64,000 bases of DNA from Verrucomicrobiales bacterium (GCA_015075445.1 JABTUJ010000037.1:1-64000); one strand, 5' to 3'; positions 26,579-36,585 are shown, numbered from the stretch's first letter. A program made the numbers and translations. Notes: generated from the sequence alone by a model not told the origin.

Positions 26579-28808
26579 CACGGCGGCTGACAAGCCGGGT
26601 AGGAAAGGAGTTGGGCCTATGGGTTTGGAGCGATTTTTCTGGCCCTCCCGGCCGGGCTTTGTTCGACTGGACGCATGTCCGTTCACCTCTCCAACGCTTC
26701 CCTGGCCGGAAATCCGCCCGAGAGCGCGCTTCTCGAGGCCCTGAGCGTTCGCCTCCTCCACGCCTCGGAACGGGAGCGCTTTGATGAGGAACTGACCCGC
26801 AAGCACTATCTGCGCAACGCCGACGCCGTGGGGCGCGTGTTGCGGTATGTCGCCGAATACCGCGGGCAGTGGGTGGCGCTCTTGGTCTTCAGTTCGCCGG
26901 CCTGGCACATCAAAGCGCGCGATCAGTGGCTGCAGTGGTCCCCGCGCCAGGTCAAGGAGCGGCGGCATCTGATCGCGCAGCAGGCGCGCTTTCTCGTGCT
27001 GGCCGCTCCGGGCCGCTGGCCCAATCTGGCCAGCCGGGTCCTGCAACGGGTGCAGGAGCGCTTGCCGCAGGATTGGCAGGAGCACTTTGGCTACCCGGTC
27101 CTGGTGGCCGAGACCTTCGTCGACCCCCAGCGCTTCCGCGGCACCTGTTACCACGCGGCGGGCTGGGAACAGTTGGGGCTCACGCAAGGTTATCAGCGGG
27201 ACTGGCAGGACTTCTACACCGACACCCAACATCCCAAGCAACTGTGGGTCCGCGCCCTGGGCCCGGCGGCCCTCGAACAGGTCCGGGCCCCGGAACTGCC
27301 CCCCGCGCTGCGCGACCCGCAGGGGCCGCTGCCCCCGGCCTGTCCGGTACCCACCGATCACTTGGATTCGCTCTGGGAGTGCTTTTACCGGGGGCTGACC
27401 GATCCCCGCGATCCGCGCGGGGTGCGCCACCTCCTGGCCACGCTCCTGACCCTGATCGCGTTGGCGGTGACGGCCGGGGCCCAGGGCGCGCATGCCATCG
27501 GCCGATTCGCCCAAAGCCTGAGCCATCCCCAACGGCGCTGGCTGCACTGCCGGCCCCGCCAGGGCCGGCGGCGCGAATATGACGTCCCCTGCGAACGCAC
27601 CTTCCGCCGCCTGCTCAAGCGGGTGGATCCCGAGGAACTCAAGCAGGCGCTCACCCGCTGGATGGCCGCCGAAGACCCCGAACCCCTGAGCGTCGTCCAT
27701 GTGGACGGCAAGGTGGTGAAGAATGCGGCCCCGGCGCCGCCCCGTTCCCCCGCGCAACAGGCCGAGGCCGCCGCGCTGGCGCCCTCGGAGATCCCGCCCG
27801 AACTCCAGAAACCCAAAGCCGACAAGGCGCTGACCCTGGTGAACTTCCAGACCACCCACCAGCGCCTGGTCGATCAGGTGGCCGTGCCCAGCGACACCAA
27901 CGAAGAGGCCGCCGTAGCCGCGCACTTGCCCAAGATCGATCTGGCCGGAGTCTGTCTGACCGCCGATGCGGCGCACCTCACCAAGGCCAACTGTCGGCAA
28001 CTGACCCAGCGCAACGGCGCGGACTTCTTCCTCTTCTTAAAGGGCAACCAGCCCACCGCGCTGGCCAAGGCCGAGCAACTCCTGCCCGGCGCCCTTCCCC
28101 CCTCAGGCCAGCACGTTGGAGAAGGCCCACGGACGCATTGACTTGCGCGAACTCTGGTGCACGGCTACCGAGCCGCAGACCCTGGGCCTGGCCGGCGTGG
28201 CCCAGGTCGTCCGCGTGCGCTGCTACAGCCAGAGGGTGCGCCAAGGCCGCGTGGTCAAAGAGAGCGACGACGTCCGCTTTGCCGTGACCACCCAGGGCCC
28301 CACGGAGGCCGGACCGGAAGCGTTGCTGCAACGGGCACGCGACCATTGGAGCATCGAAAACGGCCAGCACTATCGGCGGGATCGTACCCAAGACGAGGAT
28401 CGCTGTCCGGTGCACGAGACCCGCGCGGCGCGCAATCTCTCCCTGTTTCGCTCCTTGGCGATCTTCCTCTGCGAGCAACAAGCCCGCGGCCCCGGCGCGA
28501 AAATGTCGCTGCCCGACTTTACCGCCTCGGTGCACCGCCGGCCGGGGAGTCTGATCCGTCGCCTGACCCGACGCCGCGCGGAGGAATAGACCCCGGGGCC
28601 CACCTCGCCACCGCAGGCGCTGCCCGCCGCAGCGTCGCGGCCTGGGCTTTGTCGCGTGCGCCTCCGGGGGCTTCGCGCAGGGCGGTCCGGAGCCGGCGAT
28701 GGCCGTTCGGGTGCGGGAGAGGTGCCGGAGCGGGGGCCGCCGGGGATTTCGCCCTCCGCAAGATCTCTTCGGACCCCCAGTCTCGAATCGACTTTGTCAC
28801 TAGCCCTG
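26579..28808 (+). mobile_element. Complete ISAs1-like insertion sequence (about 2.23 kb)
   Basis: The element is bounded by a 10-bp direct repeat (26569-26578 and 28809-28818). Its ends form imperfect terminal inverted repeats: the left end reads CACGGCGGCTGACAA and the right end, read inward on the minus strand, CAGGGCTAGTGACAA, matching at 11 of 15 positions. It carries one transposase gene, broken by a frameshift. It is longer than usual ISAs1 members because of the extra N-terminal domain on the transposase. About 220 bases after the gene (28590-28808) have no coding content I recognise. Confidence 0.85.
26675..28589 (+). pseudogene. DUF4338 (DruA-like)-ISAs1 transposase fusion, frameshifted
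   Basis: The first frame (26675-28141, 488 residues) holds a DUF4338 domain at about residues 20-210 (LTRKHYLRNADAVGRVLRYV, VAETFVDPQRFRGTCYHAAG). A DDE transposase of the ISAs1 type then follows (LWECFYRGLTDPRDPRGVRH, first Asp in VVHVDGKVVKN, second Asp in CLTADAAHLTK). The C-terminus, with the catalytic Glu in ARDHWSIENGQH, is read in another frame (to 28589). The shift fits one extra C in the run of six at 28097-28102, since removing one base joins both frames perfectly. Inactivation, sequencing error or programmed slippage are all possible. DUF4338 is also the domain of DruA of Druantia defence, but no other Druantia gene is near. Confidence 0.85.
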
Positions 28809-28818
28809 GCCGTAGATT
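28809..28818. repeat. Right target-site duplication of the IS
   Basis: GCCGTAGATT, identical to 26569-26578. The 91 bases from here to the next gene must hold the promoter of the oxidoreductase; no clear -10/-35 pair was identified. Confidence 0.8.
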
Positions 28819-28909
28819 AGGTCGGTGGCTAAAAACTATTTCCCAAACTGCATCGCCGGCGTATCCTTCAGCGTCGCTCGACTCGAGATGACCTCTGTCC
28901 AGCAACGCT

Positions 28910-31900
28910 ATGGCCTACGCCACTGAAGGTTCCCCGGCGGTGGAGGCGGCTCCGGCCGCCCGCGCCCGCCACGCTCACGCACACCCACCCCGTTACCCCG
29001 GTCTCCCGGTCACCTGCAACGGCAACCAGCTCGTGGCCCAGTACGTCGAGGCGCGCATCACCGAGGGGGGGGTGTTCTACCCGATCACCCCCTCGACCGA
29101 AGGCGGGGAGATCTATCAACAGTCGTATGCCCAGGGCGAGCTCAACGTCTTCGGCCAGTCGAAGATCGCGATCGAGTGCGAGGGTGAACATGCGGCGCAG
29201 GGGGGAGCGACCGCCTTTGCGGTGGCGGGCCATCGCACGGTCAACTTCACGTCGGGCCAGGGCATCGCCTATGCCATGGAGCAGTACTACCACGCGCCCG
29301 GGAAGCTCTCGACGATGGTGCTCGAGGTGGGCGCGCGCGCGCTCACGAAACACGCGCTGAACGTGCATTGCGGCCACGATGTCTTCTCCGCCGCGCTGGA
29401 CACCGGCTGGACGAGGCTCATCGGCCAGGACGCCCAGCAGGCGGCGGATCAGGCCATCATCCTGCGGAAGGTGAACGAGCTGGCGCTGAATCCGGGGATG
29501 AACATCCAGGACGGCATGCTCACCACCCATTCGGAACGCACCTACCTGACGCCTGAGGCCGATCTGCTCCGCGAGTTCTTGGGCGCCCCGGACGATCGGA
29601 TCGAGTGCCCCACCCCTGCCCAACGGGAGCTCTTCGGCCCGCGCCGTCGCCGCGTCCCGGCCATGATGGACCTGAAGCATCCGCTACTGCTCGGGCCGGT
29701 GCAGAACCAGGAGCATCACATGAACGGGGTGGTGGCCCGGCGCAACCATTTCAACGAGCCGATCCTGGGGCTGCTCGAACAGGCCTACGCCGAGTTCGGG
29801 CGGCTCACCGGCCGGTTCTACGGCCTGCTCACCGAGTACCGGACCGAGGATGCGGAGACCGTCTTCGTGTCGCTCGGCTGCGCCGCGGAGAATATCGAGG
29901 CCGCGGTGGATTACCTGCGAGAACAGCGGAGTGCGCGCGTCGGCTCGATCCATGTCAATGTTCTGCGGCCTTTCCCGGAGGCGGCGATCATCAATGCCCT
30001 GCGCGGGAAGAAGCAGGCCATCGTCCTTGAGCGGACCGACGAGGGGATGGCCGGCGACAACCCGCTCGCGCGCGACATTCGGACGGCGCTGAGCAAGGGC
30101 CAGGAGGCCCGACGATTCGGTGGTGCTCTGCCGGAACTATGTCTCGAGAAGACCCCGCGCCTTTTCCGCGGCGTGTACGGGATCGGTTCCCGTGACTTCC
30201 GCCCGGAGCACATTCTGGGCGCGTACGAGTTCGCCGTTGGTCAGACCCGGCGCCAGGACGGGCGGGGGGCGGTGGACGGCGAGACCTACTTTGTGTTGGG
30301 CGTGGACCATCCGTACGCTGTCATCTCGAAAGACCGCCCGTCCCTGCTACCGGACAAGGCCATCGCGGTGCGGTTCCATTCGATTGGCGGGTGGGGCATG
30401 ATCACCACGGGCAAGAACCTGGGCGCGATCCTCGGCGAATTCAGTCAGTTGTTGGCTGGGTCGCCCGCCGCGGGCGAAGAGGAGGCCGACGCCCGCCGGA
30501 GCGGAAACGGGAACGGAAACGGGAAGGAAAGTGGAAGCGGGAATGGAAAGGACGCTCAGCCGGGCAATGGCCCGCCGCCGCGCGCGCTCCACGTCATGGC
30601 GAATCCGAAGTACGGGTCGGAGAAGAAAGGGGCGCCGACAAACTACTACCTCGTGGTTGCGCCAGAGCGCATCCGGGTCAATTGCGAGCTGAATCACGTG
30701 GACGTCGTGCTGTGCTGCGACCCGAAGGCCTTCACCCACACCAATCCGCTCGAAGGGCTCAAGGCTGGGGGCTGTCTGGTCTGGGAGTCGAGTGAGGCGC
30801 CCGAGACCGCGTGGCAACGCATCCCGGCGCGGCACCGGCAGTTCATCCGCGAGCATGGCATCCGGGTGTTCCTGCTGCCGGGTTTCGACATCGCCCGGCA
30901 GGCGACCGACCGCGGCGATCTGCAGCTTCGCATGCAGGGCAACTCCTTCCTGGGTGCCTTCTTTCGAGTGTCGTCCTTCCTGCGGGACCACCAGATTGGC
31001 GAGGAGGCCTTCTATCAGACCATCCGGCAGCAGTACCGGAAGAAGTTCGGCCGGTTCGGCGACGCCGTGGTCGAGTCCAACATGAAGGTCATGGAGGACG
31101 GTTTCCGTCGGGTGCAGGAGATCCAATACGGCGACCTCGAGGCGCCCGACCGCTCCACCATGCGCAACCCGGCGCGGCTGCCGATCGAGGCCCCGGCGTT
31201 TCCGCCCACGGCCGGCTGTGAACTGGGGGGGCTTCCGCTCGCGGTGCCTGCTCCGGCGGGGCAAACGGCGCGCGCTCCGGTTCAGTCGCTGGCCAAGTTC
31301 GACGGCGAATTCCGTCAGCACTTCGGCTACCACCAGCCCAGCAGCGCGCTGGCCTCGGTGGGGGTGATGGCCGCGGGCACCGGCGCGACGCAGTCCAAGT
31401 ACGTGGCCCGCCGCGAAACGCCCGTGTACATCGCGGAGAACTGCACGCAATGCATGGAGTGCATCACGGCGTGTCCGGACACCGCCCTGCCGAACGCGGC
31501 ACAGGAAATCCGTACGGTGCTCACCACCGCGGCGCGGCATTACGTGTCCGACCCGGAGGCGCGGGCGGCCCTGTTGCTCGAGTTGCCGGGCGTCGAGCAA
31601 CGGGCCCGCGCGCGCATGACCGCCGCGGTCGAGAAGCGGGAGTCGGTGCCGTTCAAGGACATCATCCGGGACGAGGTTTCCGCCCTCGCCGGGGTGACCG
31701 AGTCCGCGCGCACCGAATTCCTCGCGATCGTGGCGGAGCTGCCACTGGCCTACAGCAACGTGCCGGCGATCTTCCGGAACCTGGAGAAGAAGAGCCCCGG
31801 CTCCGGCGGCTTGTTCTCGATCTTCGTCTCGGACCTGTGCAAGGGGTGTGGCGAATGCGTGCAGGTTTGCGGCGATCATGACGCCCTTCGCATGACGGTG

Positions 31901-33769
31901 GAGACCGAGGACCTCAATGCGCGCCACACGACCGCCCAGGTGTTCTCGCGGTTGCTGCCCGACACGCCCCAGAAGTTCCTGGGGCTCTACAACGATGGGA
32001 CGCCGCAGACCTCGCGGGAGGCCGCCCTGCGGAATCATCTGATGGTGCGCCGCAACTACGAGGCGCTGGTTTCCGGCGACGGCGCGTGCGCGGGGTGCGG
32101 CGAGAAGAGCATCCTGCGCGCGGTGGCGTCGGTCACGGAGGCGTACATGCGACCGTTGTACCATGCCAAGGCCGACCGGTTGCGCGCGAAGGCGGAGCGC
32201 CTCGACCGGGAGGGCCTGGAGCGCTTGCAGCAGCTTCGCGAGCGCGATCCCGAGGCCCACGAGCGTTTCGTGAAAGCGGTGGCCCACACGCTCTTCGGCC
32301 TCGGCGGCGAGGACGATGAAGACACCGCACGGCGGATGGCGATGCATGGGCCGATCACCGAGGCGGCGGTTGTGGACGCCATCAGCGCCGTGATGCGCCT
32401 GGATGCCTTCAACCACAGCCAGCTCCAGGCCGTGGAAGGGCGCTGGGCGCGGGGGATGTCGGTCATGTTCATGGGCGCCAGCACGGGGTGCAACACGGTG
32501 TACGGCTCGACGCCACCATCCAACCCGCATCCGTACCCCTGGATGAACTCGCTGTTCCAGGATGGACCGACCATTGGCTGGCTCCTGGGCGAGTCGCTGG
32601 TTGTGCAGCACGCGCGCCGCTCGGTGGTGCCGGAGCGCCTTTGCGATGCCTTGCTGGACCGCACGGAGAGCGTGGCGTCGCCGGCGGACTGTTTCACCTG
32701 GACCCACCTCGACGACACGTTGATGACCGATCAGGAGATCCGGGAGCTGCCCAAGGTCTGGGTCATCGGCGGAGACGGTGCGCTGGGAGACATCGGGTTC
32801 CAGAACGCCTCGAAGGTGATCCTGCAGAACCGGCCGAACGTGAAGATCCTGATGCTCGACACCCAGGTCTATTCCAACACGGGCGGCCAGAACTCGGATT
32901 CCTCGACCATGCTGGGCGGTTACGACATGAACCAGTTCGGCGTCGCGTCCCAGGGCAAGCTCATCGAGAAGAAGAGCGTGGCGGAAGCCTTCACGTCGGG
33001 ACACGGCTCCCCGTTTGTGGCGCAGGTGAGCATGGCCAACGCCGCGCGATTGTACCGGGCCATGCTCGACGGCCTCGAGTACCGGGGGACGGCGTTCTTC
33101 CAGTGCTACACCACCTGCCAGCCGGAGCATGGCGTCGCGGACCATCTGTCGGCCGACCAGGCGAAGCTCGTGCGGGACGCTCGCGGCATGCCGGAATTCG
33201 TGTTCAACCCGCGCCAGGGCGAGACCAGCCCGGAAGCCTTCGATCTGAAGGGCAATCCCACGGTGAACCGCGATTGGTGGGAGGCGCAGTTCAAGTCCAC
33301 CGGCGAGAAATACAACTTCACCGTGGCCCACTGGGCGTTGAGCGAAGGCCGGTTCCGCAAGCACCTGAAGGCGGTGACGGAGGAACAGGCACGCTCGCTC
33401 GAGGCGCTCGATGACGTGCTCATCCGGGTGACGCAGGACGACGTCGTGCAGCGGCGCGTGTTCGACCCGGAACACCGCTCCTTCGTGCCGGACTTCGGGG
33501 TGTTCATCCGCGCCGAGCTGAACGGGAAGCTGCGGTGGCACTCGCTCTCGCGGCAGTTGGTGCTTTTCTGTGTCGAGCGCCGCAAGGCCTGGCGCATGCT
33601 CCAGAGCAAGGCGGGGGTGGTGAACAAGGAGTACCTCGCGCAGCGGGCTCTGCTCAAGAAGGTCGATGCCGGTCAGGTCGCGGTGGCGGAGCTCAAGTCC
33701 CGGGCTCGCGAGCTGTTCCAAGCCGAGCTGGCCGCGCTGAACGCAATGGGGTCAAACATTGACATTTGA
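28910..33769 (+). CDS. nifJ: Pyruvate:ferredoxin/flavodoxin oxidoreductase, extra-long
   Basis: Converts pyruvate and CoA to acetyl-CoA and CO2 with ferredoxin or flavodoxin as electron acceptor. All functional parts of the single-chain enzyme are present: N-terminal domain with YPITPSTEGGE and CEGEHAAQGGATAFAVAG; two ferredoxin-type motifs (CTQCMECITACPD near residue 845, CKGCGECVQVCGDHD near 976); and the TPP domain with CAGCGEK near 1060 and GDGALGDIGFQNASK near 1288. At 1619 residues it exceeds the usual ~1170-1200. Extra parts include a Gly/Asn-rich linker around 520-560 and a stretch of ~130 residues between the two Fe-S motifs, which usually lie ~55 apart. The last residues (MGSNIDI) are encoded inside a repeat. 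Oxygen-sensitive metabolism is implied. Confidence 0.92.
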   Translation: MAYATEGSPAVEAAPAARARHAHAHPPRYPGLPVTCNGNQLVAQYVEARITEGGVFYPITPSTEGGEIYQQSYAQGELNVFGQSKIAIECEGEHAAQGGATAFAVAGHRTVNFTSGQGIAYAMEQYYHAPGKLSTMVLEVGARALTKHALNVHCGHDVFSAALDTGWTRLIGQDAQQAADQAIILRKVNELALNPGMNIQDGMLTTHSERTYLTPEADLLREFLGAPDDRIECPTPAQRELFGPRRRRVPAMMDLKHPLLLGPVQNQEHHMNGVVARRNHFNEPILGLLEQAYAEFGRLTGRFYGLLTEYRTEDAETVFVSLGCAAENIEAAVDYLREQRSARVGSIHVNVLRPFPEAAIINALRGKKQAIVLERTDEGMAGDNPLARDIRTALSKGQEARRFGGALPELCLEKTPRLFRGVYGIGSRDFRPEHILGAYEFAVGQTRRQDGRGAVDGETYFVLGVDHPYAVISKDRPSLLPDKAIAVRFHSIGGWGMITTGKNLGAILGEFSQLLAGSPAAGEEEADARRSGNGNGNGKESGSGNGKDAQPGNGPPPRALHVMANPKYGSEKKGAPTNYYLVVAPERIRVNCELNHVDVVLCCDPKAFTHTNPLEGLKAGGCLVWESSEAPETAWQRIPARHRQFIREHGIRVFLLPGFDIARQATDRGDLQLRMQGNSFLGAFFRVSSFLRDHQIGEEAFYQTIRQQYRKKFGRFGDAVVESNMKVMEDGFRRVQEIQYGDLEAPDRSTMRNPARLPIEAPAFPPTAGCELGGLPLAVPAPAGQTARAPVQSLAKFDGEFRQHFGYHQPSSALASVGVMAAGTGATQSKYVARRETPVYIAENCTQCMECITACPDTALPNAAQEIRTVLTTAARHYVSDPEARAALLLELPGVEQRARARMTAAVEKRESVPFKDIIRDEVSALAGVTESARTEFLAIVAELPLAYSNVPAIFRNLEKKSPGSGGLFSIFVSDLCKGCGECVQVCGDHDALRMTVETEDLNARHTTAQVFSRLLPDTPQKFLGLYNDGTPQTSREAALRNHLMVRRNYEALVSGDGACAGCGEKSILRAVASVTEAYMRPLYHAKADRLRAKAERLDREGLERLQQLRERDPEAHERFVKAVAHTLFGLGGEDDEDTARRMAMHGPITEAAVVDAISAVMRLDAFNHSQLQAVEGRWARGMSVMFMGASTGCNTVYGSTPPSNPHPYPWMNSLFQDGPTIGWLLGESLVVQHARRSVVPERLCDALLDRTESVASPADCFTWTHLDDTLMTDQEIRELPKVWVIGGDGALGDIGFQNASKVILQNRPNVKILMLDTQVYSNTGGQNSDSSTMLGGYDMNQFGVASQGKLIEKKSVAEAFTSGHGSPFVAQVSMANAARLYRAMLDGLEYRGTAFFQCYTTCQPEHGVADHLSADQAKLVRDARGMPEFVFNPRQGETSPEAFDLKGNPTVNRDWWEAQFKSTGEKYNFTVAHWALSEGRFRKHLKAVTEEQARSLEALDDVLIRVTQDDVVQRRVFDPEHRSFVPDFGVFIRAELNGKLRWHSLSRQLVLFCVERRKAWRMLQSKAGVVNKEYLAQRALLKKVDAGQVAVAELKSRARELFQAELAALNAMGSNIDI

Positions 33770-33897
33770 CAATTGGGAGCCTGGCGGACCTTGCCGCACA
33801 GGCTCCCCGGGGCCCGGGACAGACAATGGGGTCAAACATTGACATTTGACAATTGGGAGCCTGCCGGACCTTGCCGCACAGGCTCCCCGGGGCCCGC
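33744..33897. repeat. 80-bp tandem duplication with hairpins, overlapping the nifJ end
   Basis: Two nearly identical copies (33744-33817 and 33824-33897, period 80; one visible difference in the loop). Each has an internal inverted pair GTCAAA / TTTGAC and a 9-bp perfect stem GGGAGCCTG / CAGGCTCCC. The nifJ stop codon is within copy 1. The hairpins may end transcription from both convergent genes. The TGGGGTCAAACATTGACA core resembles dispersed REP-type elements. Confidence 0.85.
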
Positions 33898-33904
33898 GGT
33901 CCGG

Positions 33905-36241
33905 TCACCAGACGGGGAGGGCCAAGGACCCGCCGTCCCACTGCTCGAACGGGCCGGGCGCCGGCCGGGATTTCGAGCGGCGTTTGCCGAAGTAATCGGT
34001 GTCCACCCGGATCAGCGATCCGTCGGCCTGCACGTAGGGGGCGCCGGAGACTTTCGCGCGGCCGAGGAGATCGCTGGTGACGGGGACGGTGCTGGCCTCC
34101 CGGAGACTGGGTTCAAGTGTCAGGTGGAGGACCCGGCGGCGGTCCTGCGTTTCGAGGCGGAGCGCCGGGTTAACGTCCGTCTTGACCAGGGGCTTGGGTT
34201 CCTGAATCGAGGGCAGGGCGCCGTGCAGATAGACGTTGCCGCCGGCTTGCAGCGGGAAGGCCCGGCCGTCGTATCCCCACAGCCCGTGGCTGCTGATCCA
34301 GCGGAGTTCCTTGAGATCGCCCTTCTGCGCGTCGGTGGGGACTTTGCCGTCGCCGATGAAGAGGTTGTTGTAGAAGCGATTGTCGCCGCCGGTGGTGATG
34401 GCCAGACCTGATACGACCGTGCTGTGCGGCGGGTGATAGGGCGTCTCGCGGCCGGGTTCGGGGCGGTTGGTGATGCGACCGGCGAAGAGGTTGTGGACAT
34501 AGGCGCCGCCCTCGGACATGTCCAGGTTGCTGGTAGGGGAGAGGAAGACGTTGTTGTCCACGAGGAACGGTCCGTGGTTGACCTCGACGAACAGGTCCTG
34601 ACCGGCGTTGTCATGGAAGAGATTGCGGGAGACGCGGGTGCCCTGGGCCATCCAGTCCAGCCAGAGACCCATGTTTGCCCGGTAGATGTGGTTGTTGCGG
34701 ATGACGGTGTCGATGGCGGCGTGGAACTTGATGCCCGCCATCTCGGCGCCGGTGAACAGACGCCGCACGTGGATGTCATGGATCACGTTGCCTTCCACGA
34801 GGCAGAAGGCCGGGCCGAGGCTGCCGACGATCCCGGCCTGCTCGCAGTGGGAGATGTGGTTGTTGCGGACGATGTGGTGGCCGATGTTTTCGCGGGTCCA
34901 GGGGATGGGGAAGGCATGGGCGCGTTCGATGGTCTTGACGTAGCCCTCGGCCGTGTCCGCGGAGGTGTTGTCGAACTGGTCGCCGTGTTTGCCGAGGGTG
35001 ATGCCGGTGCAGACCGAGTGGCTTACCACGTTGTTCTCGATGATCCACCCCTTGCTCCAGTGTGTGCCGATCAGGCCGATCTGCTCGGCGGTGGGCGGGG
35101 CCCAAGGCGTGGCGGCGTGGCGCAGGGTCAGGCCGCGGACGGTGATGAAGTTCCGGCCCGGTTGATCGGGATAGAAGACGCTCTGCCGGACGTTGATTTC
35201 GACGAGTTGCTCGTTGGGATTCACGTTCTCGAACTGTGCCCAGATCGTGGTCTGGGCATCGTCGGCACGGGCGAACCAGAGTTGCGGGTTCAAGCCGCGG
35301 TCCGTGAGGGTGTCGGTCTGGCGGCTCTTGAACACCAGGCACAGGGACTTGATCCCGCTGACCGGCTTGATCCGCGCTTTGAAAGAGGACCACGTCTGCC
35401 AGTCACCGGTGTGCGTCACCGTGGCTGTGCCCAGGAGTTCGCCGGTCGGTGAGTCGAGTCGGGCTTCGATGAGTCCCCCCGCTGTGACCGACGCCGCGCG
35501 AAACTCGATCTCGTCGGTGCGCGTCCCGAAATCGACGTTGTCATAGCGGGCCCAGTCGCCGTGCTCGATCCAGCCGATGCACTCGCCGCCTTCGGAGCAA
35601 GCGGCGGCCTGGACGCCGTGCTGGGCGGCGAAGCCGGCGGCGGGAACCCGGGGGGCGGTCGCGCCGCCGGGTCGGAGCCAGGCGAGGTTGAGCAGGTATT
35701 CGGCATCGCCGCTGGTCAGCCAGGCGGGTTTGGTGCCGGCCGGGAGCAGGACCTCTTCGAGGGTGGCCGCCTCGGTCAGCCAGTCGCCGTTCAGATAGAC
35801 GGCGCCGGTGTGGTGCGTACGACCGCGTCCGTTGAACCAGTCGCCGCGGATGGCGTTCGTGTAGGGGTTGAAGCCGCCAAAGAAGGTGTTGGGCAGCGTC
35901 ACCTTCCAGACATCGTCCTGGACCTTCTCCCAGCCTTTGACGACTTCCGAGCCCTTGACTTCGACCAATGCTCCCGATGCCGCCTGGTAGACGATGCGCT
36001 TCTGGTCGGAGGTACCGCCGCGGGGGGGATTGACCCGCTCACGGTACGTGCCGGCGTGAATGGTGATGGTGTCGCCGGGTTGGGCCAGTTCGGCCGCACG
36101 CTGAATCGTACGGAGCGGCTGTTTGCGGGTGCCGGGCTGGGTGTCGTTGCCGTCGAGGGCCACGTGGAACGTAGCCGCCGACGCGGAGAGGGAGGCGCAC
36201 AGGCAAAGCGCCAGCGATAGGAGGGGCGATTTCGATTTCAT
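33905..36241 (-). CDS. Secreted parallel beta-helix (DUF1565-type) protein
   Basis: A 778-residue exported protein. The chosen ATG at 36241 begins a clean signal peptide (KSPLLSLALCLCASLSASA); a longer frame to 36589 would read through repeat DNA. The mature protein opens FHVALDGNDTQPGTRKQPL and then DTITIHAGTYRERVNP, the DUF1565-like start. A discoidin/carbohydrate-binding-like segment (WARYDNVDFGTRTDEIEFRA) follows around residues 210-330. Later come coils such as IENNVVSHSVCTG, VRNNHISHCEQAG and IRNNHIYRANMG. Likely acts on or binds extracellular polysaccharide. It converges with nifJ and ends 8 bases after the tandem repeat. Confidence 0.8.
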   Translation of the reverse strand: MKSKSPLLSLALCLCASLSASAATFHVALDGNDTQPGTRKQPLRTIQRAAELAQPGDTITIHAGTYRERVNPPRGGTSDQKRIVYQAASGALVEVKGSEVVKGWEKVQDDVWKVTLPNTFFGGFNPYTNAIRGDWFNGRGRTHHTGAVYLNGDWLTEAATLEEVLLPAGTKPAWLTSGDAEYLLNLAWLRPGGATAPRVPAAGFAAQHGVQAAACSEGGECIGWIEHGDWARYDNVDFGTRTDEIEFRAASVTAGGLIEARLDSPTGELLGTATVTHTGDWQTWSSFKARIKPVSGIKSLCLVFKSRQTDTLTDRGLNPQLWFARADDAQTTIWAQFENVNPNEQLVEINVRQSVFYPDQPGRNFITVRGLTLRHAATPWAPPTAEQIGLIGTHWSKGWIIENNVVSHSVCTGITLGKHGDQFDNTSADTAEGYVKTIERAHAFPIPWTRENIGHHIVRNNHISHCEQAGIVGSLGPAFCLVEGNVIHDIHVRRLFTGAEMAGIKFHAAIDTVIRNNHIYRANMGLWLDWMAQGTRVSRNLFHDNAGQDLFVEVNHGPFLVDNNVFLSPTSNLDMSEGGAYVHNLFAGRITNRPEPGRETPYHPPHSTVVSGLAITTGGDNRFYNNLFIGDGKVPTDAQKGDLKELRWISSHGLWGYDGRAFPLQAGGNVYLHGALPSIQEPKPLVKTDVNPALRLETQDRRRVLHLTLEPSLREASTVPVTSDLLGRAKVSGAPYVQADGSLIRVDTDYFGKRRSKSRPAPGPFEQWDGGSLALPVW

Positions 36242-36296
36242 GGTGTTTCGGGGTCTTGGTTTGAGGTGAAAGCGATGAGGCGTGGTGCGGAGGGGC

Positions 36297-36560
36297 ACCA
36301 CAGAGGCGCGAGGGACACAGAGGGCGGAGAGGGAGAGAGACAGATGAGCGACGGCGGAAAGAGCGGCGGACGGTTCGGTTGCTCTGTGTCTCTGTGGTGG
36401 ACGGCCCGCTTGCAGTGGGGCTTGGTGCGGAGGTCTCCGGGGGAGGGGCACCACAGAGGCGCGAAAGACACAGAGGGCGGAGAGGGGGAGAGACAGATGA
36501 GCGGCGGCGGGAGGAGCGGCGGTCGGTCCGCTTGCTCTGTGTCTCTCGTGTCTCTGTGGT
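36297..36560. repeat. Two CCACAGAG-type inverted-repeat units
   Basis: Unit A (36297-36398) and unit B (36450-36560). Each begins ACCACAGAGGCGCGA, contains a purine-rich middle (CACAGAGGGCGGAGAGG), and ends with the inverse CTCTGTGTCTC and CTCTGTGGT, so each can fold into a long hairpin. They lie upstream of the beta-helix gene and end 25 bases from the GxxExxY gene. The rest of 36242-36585 holds no gene. Confidence 0.8.
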
Positions 36561-36585
36561 TCAAAAGGGGCGCGTTCGGTCCTGA

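Noticed and set aside
24875..28000. 1041-codon minus-strand frame opposite the beta-helix and transposase genes
   Set aside because: It is a shadow of high-GC codon bias opposite two well-supported genes and has no recognisable domain. The same holds for the 1124-codon frame opposite nifJ at 30347-33721.
26675..28589. Druantia defence system
   Set aside because: Only the DUF4338 domain is shared, and it is fused to a transposase within a bounded insertion sequence; no other Druantia genes such as a large helicase are present.
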